Assembly: GCF_030012985.1 (NCBI RefSeq)
Contig: NZ_CP120233.1
Coordinates: forward strand, 4,273,001 to 4,337,000
Direction: 5' to 3'
DNA: 64,000 nucleotides
Source: Microbulbifer sp. VAAF005
GTDB lineage: Bacteria; Pseudomonadota; Gammaproteobacteria; Pseudomonadales; Cellvibrionaceae
Position 1 is the first letter of the stretch, and every line of letters starts with the position of its first letter. Under the pieces are notes generated by a model. It saw only the letters and a list, made by a program, of their open reading frames with translations. It made no database searches and was not told the origin of the DNA. Shown piece after piece: positions 56,498 through 64,000 of this stretch. Position numbers and translations under genes: made by a program.

Positions 56498-57058
56498 TCA
56501 CACAACTGCTTGGTTGTACATTGTATTTATTTGCTCCATGATTACCTTTAGGTGAAATGTTTTTTCACGAGTAAAGAAGTCATCTGGATGGGGTACCTTT
56601 GCTGAGTAAACTTCAGCGAGCATATGCAAGACGATATAGGTGTATCGATTGTTGCATTCTTGCAATAGCTGCCCCTGAATTAATTTGGCTCCCAACCTTG
56701 TAAGCATTACCACTTTTTGATCCAAAAGCTGAGCGCCTCTTAGGCTGTTTATCGCTTCTGAGATATGACCATATGCAATAAATCGGGCTCGCTTTTCAGG
56801 TATTCCCATAAACCCACATCCACCAAAGCTAGTCGTTTTGTTTTCCATTCGTATGCGAGAACGATTTGCATAAAATTCGGCCCATTGGGTAATTTTTGTA
56901 GAGCGACCTTTAGGTGAAGGATCTTCACGTGCAATCTTGGCTGCAGTCTTCCTCGCATCCTTAACAATTTCATTCATGATTATCTTCTTTTCTTGTTCAC
57001 CTACGTCAATTCCCATTCCCTGCGTGGTTTCCAGCGCCAAGCCATTTAATTCTGACAT
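56498..57058 (-). CDS. Hypothetical protein
   Basis: 186 residues with a clear ribosome binding site (AGGGAGAA) seven bases before the ATG. N-terminal part: charged and helical, with IIMNEIVKDARKTAAKIARE. Middle: a Gly/Phe-rich segment, TTSFGGCGFMGIPEKRARFI. C-terminal part: helical, with LLDQKVVMLTRLGAKLIQGQ and YTYIVLHMLAEVYSAKVPHP. No signal peptide or membrane segment. I do not recognise the family. It is an isolated gene in the relic-rich island, so recent transfer is plausible. Confidence 0.65.
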   Translation of the reverse strand: MSELNGLALETTQGMGIDVGEQEKKIIMNEIVKDARKTAAKIAREDPSPKGRSTKITQWAEFYANRSRIRMENKTTSFGGCGFMGIPEKRARFIAYGHISEAINSLRGAQLLDQKVVMLTRLGAKLIQGQLLQECNNRYTYIVLHMLAEVYSAKVPHPDDFFTREKTFHLKVIMEQINTMYNQAVV

Positions 57059-57366
57059 GAAATTCTCCCTAATAGTGTTTGTTCAGGCATCAAGCAAGAC
57101 CATTGAATACTATTAGGGATGGCGGATCTACTAAAAAATAAATTAATCAATCGGATATGTTGAGTTGCAGCTAATAAAGTCGATTACCGATATGCAAATT
57201 CAATATTTTTTCTTTTGTACTAAAAATAAATTGAATTTTTCTCGAAAAATCAAAATTACTTTGTTAGTTGGATTGAGTATTCTTTTGCAGTCTATGGTTC
57301 TTGGTTGAATAGGATTGCCATTTGCTAGAGGGGCGAGAATATAATTTCGTTGGACGTATATTTTGG

Positions 57367-57422
57367 GTGTTTTGAGTTGGGCTTAGTCGCTGGCGAAGGC
57401 TGGTAAACCCAGCTCAAAATAC
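57367..57422. repeat. Imperfect inverted repeat
   Basis: GTGTTTTGAGTTGGGCTTA is matched by the complement of TAAACCCAGCTCAAAATAC with three mismatches across a spacer of about 18 bases. It stands in a region (57059-57699) where I see no gene. Confidence 0.4.
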
Positions 57423-57699
57423 TAATAAATATCTATTTACCTTAAGCACTTTAGATTCTAAATAAAATCCAATAGGATCATTTTGATGTCTATCTTTTAG
57501 GCTACGGTCTAGGGTTCAAAATATGACACTTGCTGTCTGAAAAGGGGGGTGAAATAATCGTTCCAGATGTGATATATTTTTGACATTGACCCGGCCGGCA
57601 ATAGGCTAACTCATATAGGGCAGAAGCCAGTTTAGGTTAAATCAAATTATTTTGCCTAGATCACTGATTTCTTATTATTTTTTATCTCGCTGTGATCAA

Positions 57700-58060
57700 G
57701 AGTATCTGCTTGGGGATATTGCAGGACCAAAATGAAAGTTTTGATTCTTTTTCAGTGGAGATGAAGTCGACATTGTGCTATTTCAGTGCCTTTTCATTGT
57801 TTATATAAATTATGTTATGGTAGTGATCACCCATATCAATCGAGAAGATTAAAGTCAGATTATGCTCCCTGGATTCAATCACCTTGCGACTATTTCTATA
57901 GTTTCTAACTGACCTTATATCTTTACTTAACAGAAATTCCCTTAGGGCATAGGGGGAGGTGTAGTGTTAATAAAGGATGCCTATAAACAGATTTTAGTAC
58001 TGGGTAGAAGAGGTGCTAGTTACCTAAACTGCATAAAGTTTTATCCAAACCAACTTATTG
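57700..58060 (-). pseudogene. Decayed HUH transposase, copy 3 (N-terminal part)
   Basis: GTTATGGTAGTGATCACCCA and the following ATTCAATC...TATATCTTTACTTAACAG match, in order, the parts of copy 1 that encode the HUH motif and the basic N-terminal region. No open frame is left. Confidence 0.5.
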
Positions 58061-58279
58061 ATTTGGTGCATAACTTGTAACTTTTAGAGTGCCCCATTTA
58101 TTAATTGTAACGGATAAGTCTTCTATAAAATAAGCACATTGTGTATCACTGTATGTGATAAGGTATCCTATAAAGATTTATCTAAGGGGGAGATGATAGT
58201 TATTGGACAATTTTAATCTGAGATTGCATTAAAAGAAAGAGGGTAAGATTTGCACATACGTTGTTTTACTTTTCGGGTG

Positions 58280-58881
58280 AGTCCACTTTCTTTTGGTGTT
58301 TTAGCTATAGTGGCACGAATAGAGTTTAGATAGAAATAGGCTATACGGGGAGCAAGGGCTTGTCATTGAGTAAGGCCTGGAGCTGAAATCAGCTATTCCT
58401 AGTAGCGGCATGTACAATTTTCTTCGGCATTGGTTCGGAGGGCAATAGGCTCATTTAAGTAGCGAAAATACCAGCTAAAATCCAATAAGCGATTTCTCTA
58501 TAAATTGATGACTTCTTTGAAATATCTTATCTCGCCATGATTGAGAGTATCTTCTTAGACAGGATGTAGGGTCAGGCTATAGGCTTTGAATATATTTTGC
58601 CTGTAGAGGATGGCCTCCATATCGGACCAGTTCAGAGGCTTCTCTTTGTTGATATAAAGTACGGTATGGTAGTGGTAATTTATTATAATATAGGCAGCAA
58701 TATCAATAGTTAAGGTTGAAGCCAGATTAAGGACCATAGGTTCAATCTGCTCACAGCGATCTTCATGAGTTTTGCCAGATTTTATATCTCTACCGTACAG
58801 AGCCGCTTTTCGTAAACAGTTGGAGACACGGTGGTAGTAGGGGGCCTCTAGTGCGGCTTGAGCACTGCGCGTAAGAGGCAT
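58280..58881 (-). pseudogene. Decayed HUH transposase, copy 4
   Basis: From the ATG at 58881 a 108-codon frame encodes MPLTRSAQAALEAPYYHRVS, CLRKAALYGRDIKSGKTHED, IDIAAYIIINYHYHTVLYIN: the N-terminal part of the same transposase with the HUH-type HYH. It stops near 58555. The remaining DNA down to 58280 matches the parts encoding NLVDFSWYFRYLN-like and AYFYLNSIRATI-like sequence, in other frames. It is therefore a truncated, inactive copy, though its N-terminal part is the best preserved of the set. Confidence 0.65.
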
Positions 58882-58914
58882 TACTTACTACTTGTCTATC
58901 TATACAAATTTCAT

Positions 58915-58982
58915 TCGATATTTTATGTGGTATTAATTTGGGTGACGCTTGAAGCTACTACATTTACGGATGTCCAGAATTG
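58915..58982. repeat. Conserved 5' flank of the HUH transposase, copy B
   Basis: ATATTTTATGTGGTATTAAT and GACGCTTGAAGCTACTACAT correspond to the flanks at 52105 and 60635. It lies just upstream of relic copy 4. The region 58983-59727 otherwise shows no convincing gene. Confidence 0.55.
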
Positions 58983-59529
58983 TTCCTAATTATTGTCGTC
59001 CTAAATATTTTCCCTTTTATTCTTGCTGCCTAGAGTTTTCTAGATCTTTCTCCGATTCTAGGGGGACTCTAGGGGCAAAATTTACATTTTGTCTGATTTT
59101 TGCTTCGGTCATATTCTTGGCTCTTTCATAATTAGTTCCATTCTTTTCTTTCGAATATTTTTTAATAGTCGTGGTTACACCCTTCTCATAGATCTATGTT
59201 TATTGGTTCACTTTCCTCGGTACGACGTACTGATATTCGTCTAATGATACGCCCCTCAATTCGCTCAACGAATATTAAAATAAGACTCTTGGTCATACCG
59301 TACCACTAGTCAGATAATACTAATTTTGTGGGTGTCTTTGTCTTGTTTTGACTCTGGTAGCTTGAGTAGCCTTTATGATGACTAATTGTTGCCAGCGCAC
59401 TGCCAAACCAATGATGCATTAAATGCAGCTTTATGTGGCATGCATAGTTACGTCAGTAAAAATTTTGGCGTTGTTATTATCGCAACTATTGTCCATCTGC
59501 TATTTAAGGGTTGATATCAATTTTTATGA

Positions 59530-59574
59530 CCCCAATACTCTGCCAGTGCACCAAGGGGTGCACAATTATTGGGG
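59530..59574. repeat. Nested stem-loop
   Basis: An outer stem, CCCCAATA/TATTGGGG, encloses an inner stem, GTGCACC/GGTGCAC, with small unpaired gaps. It lies 154 bases before the 59728 gene and may be in its leader or be a mobile-element remnant. Confidence 0.4.
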
Positions 59575-59727
59575 GAGTTTAGGGCCAAGCCCAGAGCATA
59601 AATCTCGTAATTTTTGATTTGCTATTGTTTTACTTCCCCTCTTTTCATACTTTAGTTTTTAGAAATAGGCAGTACCCGCTTACAGTCATTAATTTTTTAA
59701 TGATATTTCTGAAGAAAAGGATTAATC

Positions 59728-60180
59728 ATGTCAAATATTGGTCATGTTGAAGGTTGGGATACAGATAAGCCATTCATTTCTGATAGTCTTGAGGCAACCA
59801 GTTTTCACTGGGCTGCATGGACTGGTATAGAGGATTCTACAGAGGGAAGTTATATCCAGGGGATTGTAGAACTCAAAAATACTGGAAAATTTCCCATCCT
59901 TGACGCCAAAGTTTTTTTGGATCTCGATGATAATGGTATGACTTGGGATGCATATCTATGTAATTCATCAGGTACTCCAATAGAAGATGGTTTTGTAAGC
60001 TACGGCCATTCCATCGCTCCAGGCGAAACTGTTAGAGTAAAGTACTGGTGGGGACTGAAGCATGTTGCCGGCCCTACTAAGTGTGATTTTTCTGTTACCG
60101 TAAACATGTTCCCAGAATATAGAGTTCAGGTTCCCAGATCGAGCGCGCATCAAAGCAAAACCTCAATTCAAGCTTCTTGA
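59728..60180 (+). CDS. Hypothetical protein
   Basis: 150 residues with AAAAGGATT as ribosome binding site. No signal peptide. It is rich in aromatic and acidic residues, with segments such as FHWAAWTGIEDSTEGSYIQG and AYLCNSSGTPIEDGFVSYGH; the layout suggests a beta-sandwich. VELKNTGKFPILDAKVFLDL followed by HSIAPGETVRVKYWW resembles domains with a conserved NTG...V..L..G...L pattern, such as CARDB-like folds. Family not certain. It is a lone intact gene among relics. Confidence 0.65.
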   Translation: MSNIGHVEGWDTDKPFISDSLEATSFHWAAWTGIEDSTEGSYIQGIVELKNTGKFPILDAKVFLDLDDNGMTWDAYLCNSSGTPIEDGFVSYGHSIAPGETVRVKYWWGLKHVAGPTKCDFSVTVNMFPEYRVQVPRSSAHQSKTSIQAS

Positions 60181-60211
60181 GTTTTATATAGCTAGATAAT
60201 GCGATTTTAGC

Positions 60212-60244
60212 TTAATAGGAGGGGCGACTTCCCCCTCCTATTAA
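60212..60244 (+). terminator. Strong stem-loop after the 59728 gene
   Basis: TTAATAGGAGGGG pairs perfectly with CCCCTCCTATTAA over a seven-base loop, 32 bases after the stop. No T-run follows, so termination is likely but not certain. From here to 60634 I see no gene. Confidence 0.55.
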
Positions 60245-60634
60245 TATACTTATTAAAAAGATGTTCACATACCAATGGATAAAATCGTTGAGTGATGTAA
60301 TTCAGCTACTTCGGTTTATTCCTTATTGGCTGCCACACCTTCTCTAAAACTCCCTTCCTGGTATGGCTTACCCAATAGTCACTTGGCATAAATTCATTGG
60401 GCTGGCGATCTGTGGTTGCTACATGAAAGGCTTTCGCTAAAATGATAGTGTCTTGCATTGGCATTACACCTATTGTACTAAGCCGTATCTGTAAAAGGAT
60501 CAATGGCTAGAGGTGTTTTCGAGATGCCATCTTATAACTCCATCCTATGGTGAGGAATATATATCCTTGCTTCCTGGCGGGATATTCAGGGCCGTTATAG
60601 ATCAAGTTATCCTCTACTTGGTTAGCTATTTATA

Positions 60635-60697
60635 CAGTATTTGATCCGGTGTAAGCATGATGGCGCTTGAAGCTACTGCCTTTACGGGTGTTGCCAG
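60635..60697. repeat. Conserved 5' flank of the HUH transposase, copy C, cut by the IS element
   Basis: GATCCGGTGTAAGCATGATG and GCGCTTGAAGCTACTGCC align with the flanks at 52105 and 58915. The alignment is interrupted by the IS3-family element that begins at 60698. Confidence 0.5.
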
Positions 60698-60759
60698 TGA
60701 TCCTACCCACCAACGACGGACACTCTCTTAAGCGATAAACTACGCAGCAGAGGTGCTCT

Positions 60760-61059
60760 ATGACAAGATCAAATAAACCAACCAAAACCACTCGTAAACA
60801 GTACTCAGAGGAATATAGAAAGGATGCCCTAGCACTTGCGCTCAAAGTTGGGGTAAGCGTTGCCGCTAAACAGCTTGGGTTACATCCTTCTCAGATTTAC
60901 GGATGGCGAAGCAAGGCTAAGTTACATCAGAGCCGAGGGGATGCCGAGAGAGAGCTGGCCACAGAGAATGCTCGCCTTAAGCGGCAGCTGGCTGAGCAGG
61001 CAGAGGAGCTAGCGATCTTAAAAAAGGCCGCAGCGTACTTTGCAAAGAGCCTGAAATGA
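60760..61059 (+). CDS. IS3-family transposase OrfA
   Basis: 99 residues with an N-terminal helix-turn-helix ([40 protein letters not shown]) and a leucine-zipper-like end ([20 protein letters not shown]). It binds the IS ends. The slippery heptamer A-AAA-AAG at 61020-61026 lies in frame, and the -1 frame is open into orfB, so an OrfAB fusion by programmed -1 frameshifting is expected. The stop overlaps the orfB start (ATGA). Confidence 0.92.
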   Translation: MTRSNKPTKTTRKQYSEEYRKDALALALKVGVSVAAKQLGLHPSQIYGWRSKAKLHQSRGDAERELATENARLKRQLAEQAEELAILKKAAAYFAKSLK

Positions 61060-61922
61060 GGTACGCCTTCATGCAAAAGCACAGGCATGAATTCAGCATC
61101 AAAGCGATGGCCAAGGTATTGAACGTATCTCGCAGTGGGTTTTACGACTGGGTGTCAAGATCGGCCGGCCAATCCAGGTACCAGCAGTACCGAATGCAGC
61201 TCGATAGCTTGGTACAGCAGCGCTTTATAGCCAGTAAAGAACGTAGTGGCTCTCCTCGCCTGACGAAGGAATTGGCCAGTGAGGGGAGTAAATATAATCA
61301 AAAAACAATTGCTGCCAGCATGCGTCGACAGGGCCTACGGGCTAAAGCCGCCAAGAGATATAAAGCCACAACCTATTCAAAACATGGTCTGCCAGTAGCT
61401 CCAAATCTGCTCGAGCAGAACTTCAATGCTGAAGGGCCGAATCAGAAATGGGCTGGGGATATAACCTACCTGCGAACGGAAGAAGGTTGGTTATATCTGG
61501 CTGTAGTGATAGACCTATATAGTCGGCTAGTTATTGGTTGGGCGATGTCAGAAACGATGACAGCTACATTGGTCTGTGACGCTCTTCAAATGGCTTTATG
61601 GCGACGTAAGAAACCTACGAATGTTATCGTGCATACTGACAGGGGAAGCCAGTATTGCTCTAAAGATTATCAATCTTTGATTACAGCTTATGGTCTGCGG
61701 TGCAGCATGAGCGCCAAAGGTAATTGCTATGATAACGCTTGTGCAGAAACATTCTTTCACTCACTTAAGGTAGAAGCAATCCATGGTAACCGCTTTCCCA
61801 CAAGGTGCCTCATGCGAGAGACCGTATTTGAGTATATAGAGATAGACTACAATCGAAATCGCTTACACAGCGCCAATGGCTATCTCAGCCCTGAGGCGTT
61901 TGAGGAACAACTAGTCGCTTAG
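61056..61922 (+). CDS. IS3-family transposase OrfB (DDE catalytic domain)
   Basis: 288 residues of the rve/DDE type. After an HTH_21 region ([20 protein letters not shown]) come the catalytic residues: Asp in [20 protein letters not shown], Asp in [16 protein letters not shown] and Glu in [20 protein letters not shown], with the usual D-D-35-E spacing. The catalytically active product is normally the OrfAB fusion. No internal damage is visible. Confidence 0.94.
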   Translation: MRYAFMQKHRHEFSIKAMAKVLNVSRSGFYDWVSRSAGQSRYQQYRMQLDSLVQQRFIASKERSGSPRLTKELASEGSKYNQKTIAASMRRQGLRAKAAKRYKATTYSKHGLPVAPNLLEQNFNAEGPNQKWAGDITYLRTEEGWLYLAVVIDLYSRLVIGWAMSETMTATLVCDALQMALWRRKKPTNVIVHTDRGSQYCSKDYQSLITAYGLRCSMSAKGNCYDNACAETFFHSLKVEAIHGNRFPTRCLMRETVFEYIEIDYNRNRLHSANGYLSPEAFEEQLVA

Positions 61923-62087
61923 TGGTGTGTCCGTTGTTGATGGGTAGGATCACAGTTATTACTGCCGCTCTTGTAGGTTTGGGTCATTATTTCTCTAAGT
62001 GTTGGCTTAATTAGTGTATTTTGATAAAGTTTATGAAAGTCTTCAGTAATAATCCCAAGCCCTGGTAGTTTAATACATTTTATTTCC

Positions 62088-62825
62088 TTAACTTCCCTGC
62101 TCGAATATCATTTTCAGTCTATCGGCTCCGGATCGGCTAGATATTAAAGTGGTTTTCTGTTCATCATCAATAATAACTGCCAGTTTTCCGTTCAAATAAC
62201 GCTGAATTTCCGAGACTCTGTCCAGGTTAATTAGATAGCTCCGGTGTAGGCGCAGAAATTGATCTGGATTAAGCTTTTGCTCTAGTTGATCTAAGCCCAT
62301 TTGTAAGGGCTTGATGCCTTTCTCCGTATGAGCAATAATTGAACCTTGCTCCGACTTAATAAAATAAATATCGTTCAGATCAATAAAGGCCATACGATCA
62401 TCGCACTTACTTACGAGGCGCTTTAGTGCTATCGAATCACCCCCTACCCGAGTACTGTTATGAATAAGTTTGATTCGCTTCTCCGCTTTTTCGATGGCAG
62501 CTTTTAAGCGTTGCAATGGGAAGGGTTTAAGCAAGTAATCGATTGTATCGTGGTTAAAAGCATCAATAGCAAACTTAGAATACGCTGTTGTGAAAATAAT
62601 ATAGGGTTGGTAAGTTAGGGCATCTAGTACATCCAATCCACTAAGATGAGGCATTTCAATGTCCATCAGTAATAATTGTGGCTGATGCTCCTCGATCAAT
62701 GTTAATGCTTCCAGTCCAGATTTTGCTTCGGCAACCAATTCAATAGACTTAATAGTTGCCAGTTGAGCTTTTAATTTATTCCTTGCCGGTGCTTCATCTT
62801 CGGCAATAATGACCCTTAAATTCAT
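62088..62825 (-). CDS. LytTR-type response regulator
   Basis: 245 residues. An N-terminal receiver domain has the acidic pair in IIAEDEAPARN, the phospho-acceptor Asp55 in LLLMDIEMPHLSG and the conserved lysine in DYLLKPFPLQRLK. The C-terminal LytTR DNA-binding domain (about 140-243) has IYFIKSEQGSIIAHTEKG and FLRLHRSYLINLDRVSEIQR. Its start overlaps the kinase stop (ATGA), so the two form a two-component pair. Similar pairs control surface or extracellular functions, but the target here is unknown. Confidence 0.92.
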   Translation of the reverse strand: MNLRVIIAEDEAPARNKLKAQLATIKSIELVAEAKSGLEALTLIEEHQPQLLLMDIEMPHLSGLDVLDALTYQPYIIFTTAYSKFAIDAFNHDTIDYLLKPFPLQRLKAAIEKAEKRIKLIHNSTRVGGDSIALKRLVSKCDDRMAFIDLNDIYFIKSEQGSIIAHTEKGIKPLQMGLDQLEQKLNPDQFLRLHRSYLINLDRVSEIQRYLNGKLAVIIDDEQKTTLISSRSGADRLKMIFEQGS

Positions 62826-63826
62826 ACAGACATCTCAACTTTAACGTGGGCACCGTTTTGATTGCTTAGAGTAAGTTTTCCATTTGGTCGTAGCTCAATG
62901 CGCTGGCGCAAATTATGAATTCCAGTTCCCTGTGAGTGGATAAAACTAAGAACGCTTTCCTGAAATCCATATCCGTTATCTGCGACTTCAATAATTACCT
63001 TGTCATTCTTTAAGTAGATACGACATTGAATCTGTAAGCTTTCTATTGTACGGCAATGTTTGAAGCAATTCTCAAAAATTGGCTGTAATAATAGGGGAGG
63101 GATAGAGACATCACTGGCTCTTGGGTCTACCGTAATCTCTACCTTCAAATTATCACCAAAACGTACTTTTTCTATCTCTAAATACTTATTAATTAGTTCA
63201 ATTTCTTCTTTGATTGTAGTTTCTTCTAGCTCGCCAGTGTCGAGAGAATACCTCAAAATATCTGCCAGTTTATGTAAAACCTCATCAGCAAGGTGTGGAT
63301 CGCTATGAATATAGGAGGAGATTGTATTAAGACTGTTAAACATAAAGTGTGGATTTAGCTGATAACGTAATGTTTGTAATTTTGCTTTCTGCATGGCGAG
63401 CTTTTGCTCAGAGGCTTTATGGCGGTATTCCAGCATGGCGTAAGAACAGTATAAACAGGTAGCCCACATTAGCCCATTAAAAATAATACCCAGTCCCATA
63501 TTCAATCCGCCTTCGACATTAAAGGCGTACTCTATAAACCAGCTAACGCACTGGTTGCCAATAGTCATATGGACTACCAGGATCATCCACTCTATTAACA
63601 ATGAATGAAACCCTCTGCGTCTAAGGCGCAATACAATGAGAGCTGTGGACCAAGTGGGTAGCCAATAAAAGAAAACAAACCATATTGGAGCACCAGTGAG
63701 GGCACTGCTAACCGAACTTATATCTCCTGATTCAAAAAAGACAAATACGCAAGCTATATCTAGTAACAAAACGACGACAAATGATTTCGCAAAGAAAGGA
63801 TGCTTAAGATCTTTTAGTATTGACAT
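62822..63826 (-). CDS. LytS/YehU-type sensor histidine kinase
   Basis: About 334 residues from the ATG at 63826 (a TTG at 63844 is an alternative). Four to five membrane segments cover the N-terminal 130 residues. The His_kinase domain follows, with the phospho-acceptor in LRYQLNPHFMFNSLNTISSY, and an HATPase domain with LLQPIFENCFKHC (N box) and IIEVADNGYGFQE plus GTGIHNLRQRIEL (G boxes). No separate sensor domain is seen, so the membrane part is the likely sensor. Paired with the LytTR regulator downstream. Confidence 0.9.
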   Translation of the reverse strand: MSILKDLKHPFFAKSFVVVLLLDIACVFVFFESGDISSVSSALTGAPIWFVFFYWLPTWSTALIVLRLRRRGFHSLLIEWMILVVHMTIGNQCVSWFIEYAFNVEGGLNMGLGIIFNGLMWATCLYCSYAMLEYRHKASEQKLAMQKAKLQTLRYQLNPHFMFNSLNTISSYIHSDPHLADEVLHKLADILRYSLDTGELEETTIKEEIELINKYLEIEKVRFGDNLKVEITVDPRASDVSIPPLLLQPIFENCFKHCRTIESLQIQCRIYLKNDKVIIEVADNGYGFQESVLSFIHSQGTGIHNLRQRIELRPNGKLTLSNQNGAHVKVEMSV

Positions 63827-64000
63827 AAAATATGTGATGAGCAATAGCTATCATAGCTTATTTTTGGTTGGCAAATTATATTGGGAATAAATAAGATAAG
63901 ATAGTTTTAATTCAACCCAGCTTGATGTGTTTTCTTGTTATCTAAAGGTGAGTATCAGCACCCATAAATTACAACTTAAATGGGTGCGGATACTATGAGG
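63827..64000. other. Window end, probable promoter region of the two-component pair
   Basis: AT-rich, no coding frame. It should hold the minus-strand promoter of the kinase gene; no specific site was identified. Confidence 0.35.

Larger units (their letters stand above)
60698..61952 (+). mobile_element. Complete IS3-family insertion sequence, 1255 bp
   Basis: The left end TGATCCTACCCACCAACGAC and the right end (complement TGATCCTACCCATCAACAAC) form a terminal inverted repeat of about 26 bp with two mismatches. The direct repeat CAG flanks both sides (60695-60697 and 61953-61955), a 3-bp target duplication typical of the family. Inside are orfA, orfB and an in-frame A6G slippery site. Everything needed for activity appears intact. 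Confidence 0.92.

Noticed and set aside
1..64000. tRNA and rRNA genes
   Set aside because: I looked for T-loop (GGTTCRA) and cloverleaf patterns and conserved rRNA segments in the intergenic regions and saw none; a tRNAscan run would be decisive.

Overview
The window looks like a chromosome segment of a marine gammaproteobacterium of the Cellvibrionales type; a Microbulbifer-like organism is my best guess, inferred from gene content and not from a database. Support comes from the conserved blocks leuS-lptE-holA and miaB-phoH(ybeZ)-ybeY-corC-lnt, a clustered Entner-Doudoroff pathway with a HexR-like operator, a nagB-II/nagA pair and an outer membrane phospholipase A.

Layout. 1-8.3 kb: the tail of an unknown gene with its terminator, a frameshifted hypothetical gene, pldA, a Nudix hydrolase, an amino acid decarboxylase followed by a short-chain dehydrogenase, and a frameshifted aidB. 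8.3-13.6 kb: an all-forward curli cluster csgD-csgE-csgF-csgG-csgB-csgA, with csgG broken by one base and a very long major curlin. 13.6-27.1 kb: ordinary housekeeping genes (DNA polymerase III delta, LPS transport, leucyl-tRNA synthetase, envelope lipoprotein acylation, ribosome and tRNA maturation). 27.1-30.4 kb: a cargo-like insertion (resolvase, M20 amidohydrolase, MmgE/PrpD protein) with an alphaproteobacterial flavour. 30.7-35.6 kb: an LpxH-like phosphoesterase, a bifunctional OlsF-like ornithine lipid synthase (three frameshifts), an aminotransferase and a DUF6279 lipoprotein. 35.9-39.1 kb: nagB-II, nagA and a LacI regulator. 39.4-47.4 kb: a HexR-like operator, a strongly structured leader and edd-zwf-pgl-eda-gap-pyk, which together carry glucose 6-phosphate to pyruvate and triose phosphate.

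48.2-62 kb is an accessory, AT-richer island. It starts with a polymorphic toxin (pretoxin Hint domain plus GIY-YIG-like nuclease tip), followed by two immunity candidates, a broken SMI1/KNR4 gene, a pentapeptide-like protein and an Rhs-tip relic. At least four decayed copies of one HUH (Y1/RAYT-like) transposase are scattered through it. A two-gene operon of unknown function sits under a near-perfect LexA box. A complete IS3-family element with visible ends, a 3-bp target duplication and a frameshift signal has inserted into the flank of an older transposase relic. The window ends with a LytS/LytTR two-component pair.

A pattern cuts across the window: nine reading-frame breaks in seven genes each sit on a run of five or six G or C, and each is repaired by adding one base of the same kind. 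Several hit conserved genes (csgG, aidB, DUF1820, olsF), so under-called homopolymers in the assembly are the simplest explanation. Frameshifted genes below are given as whole spans for that reason.
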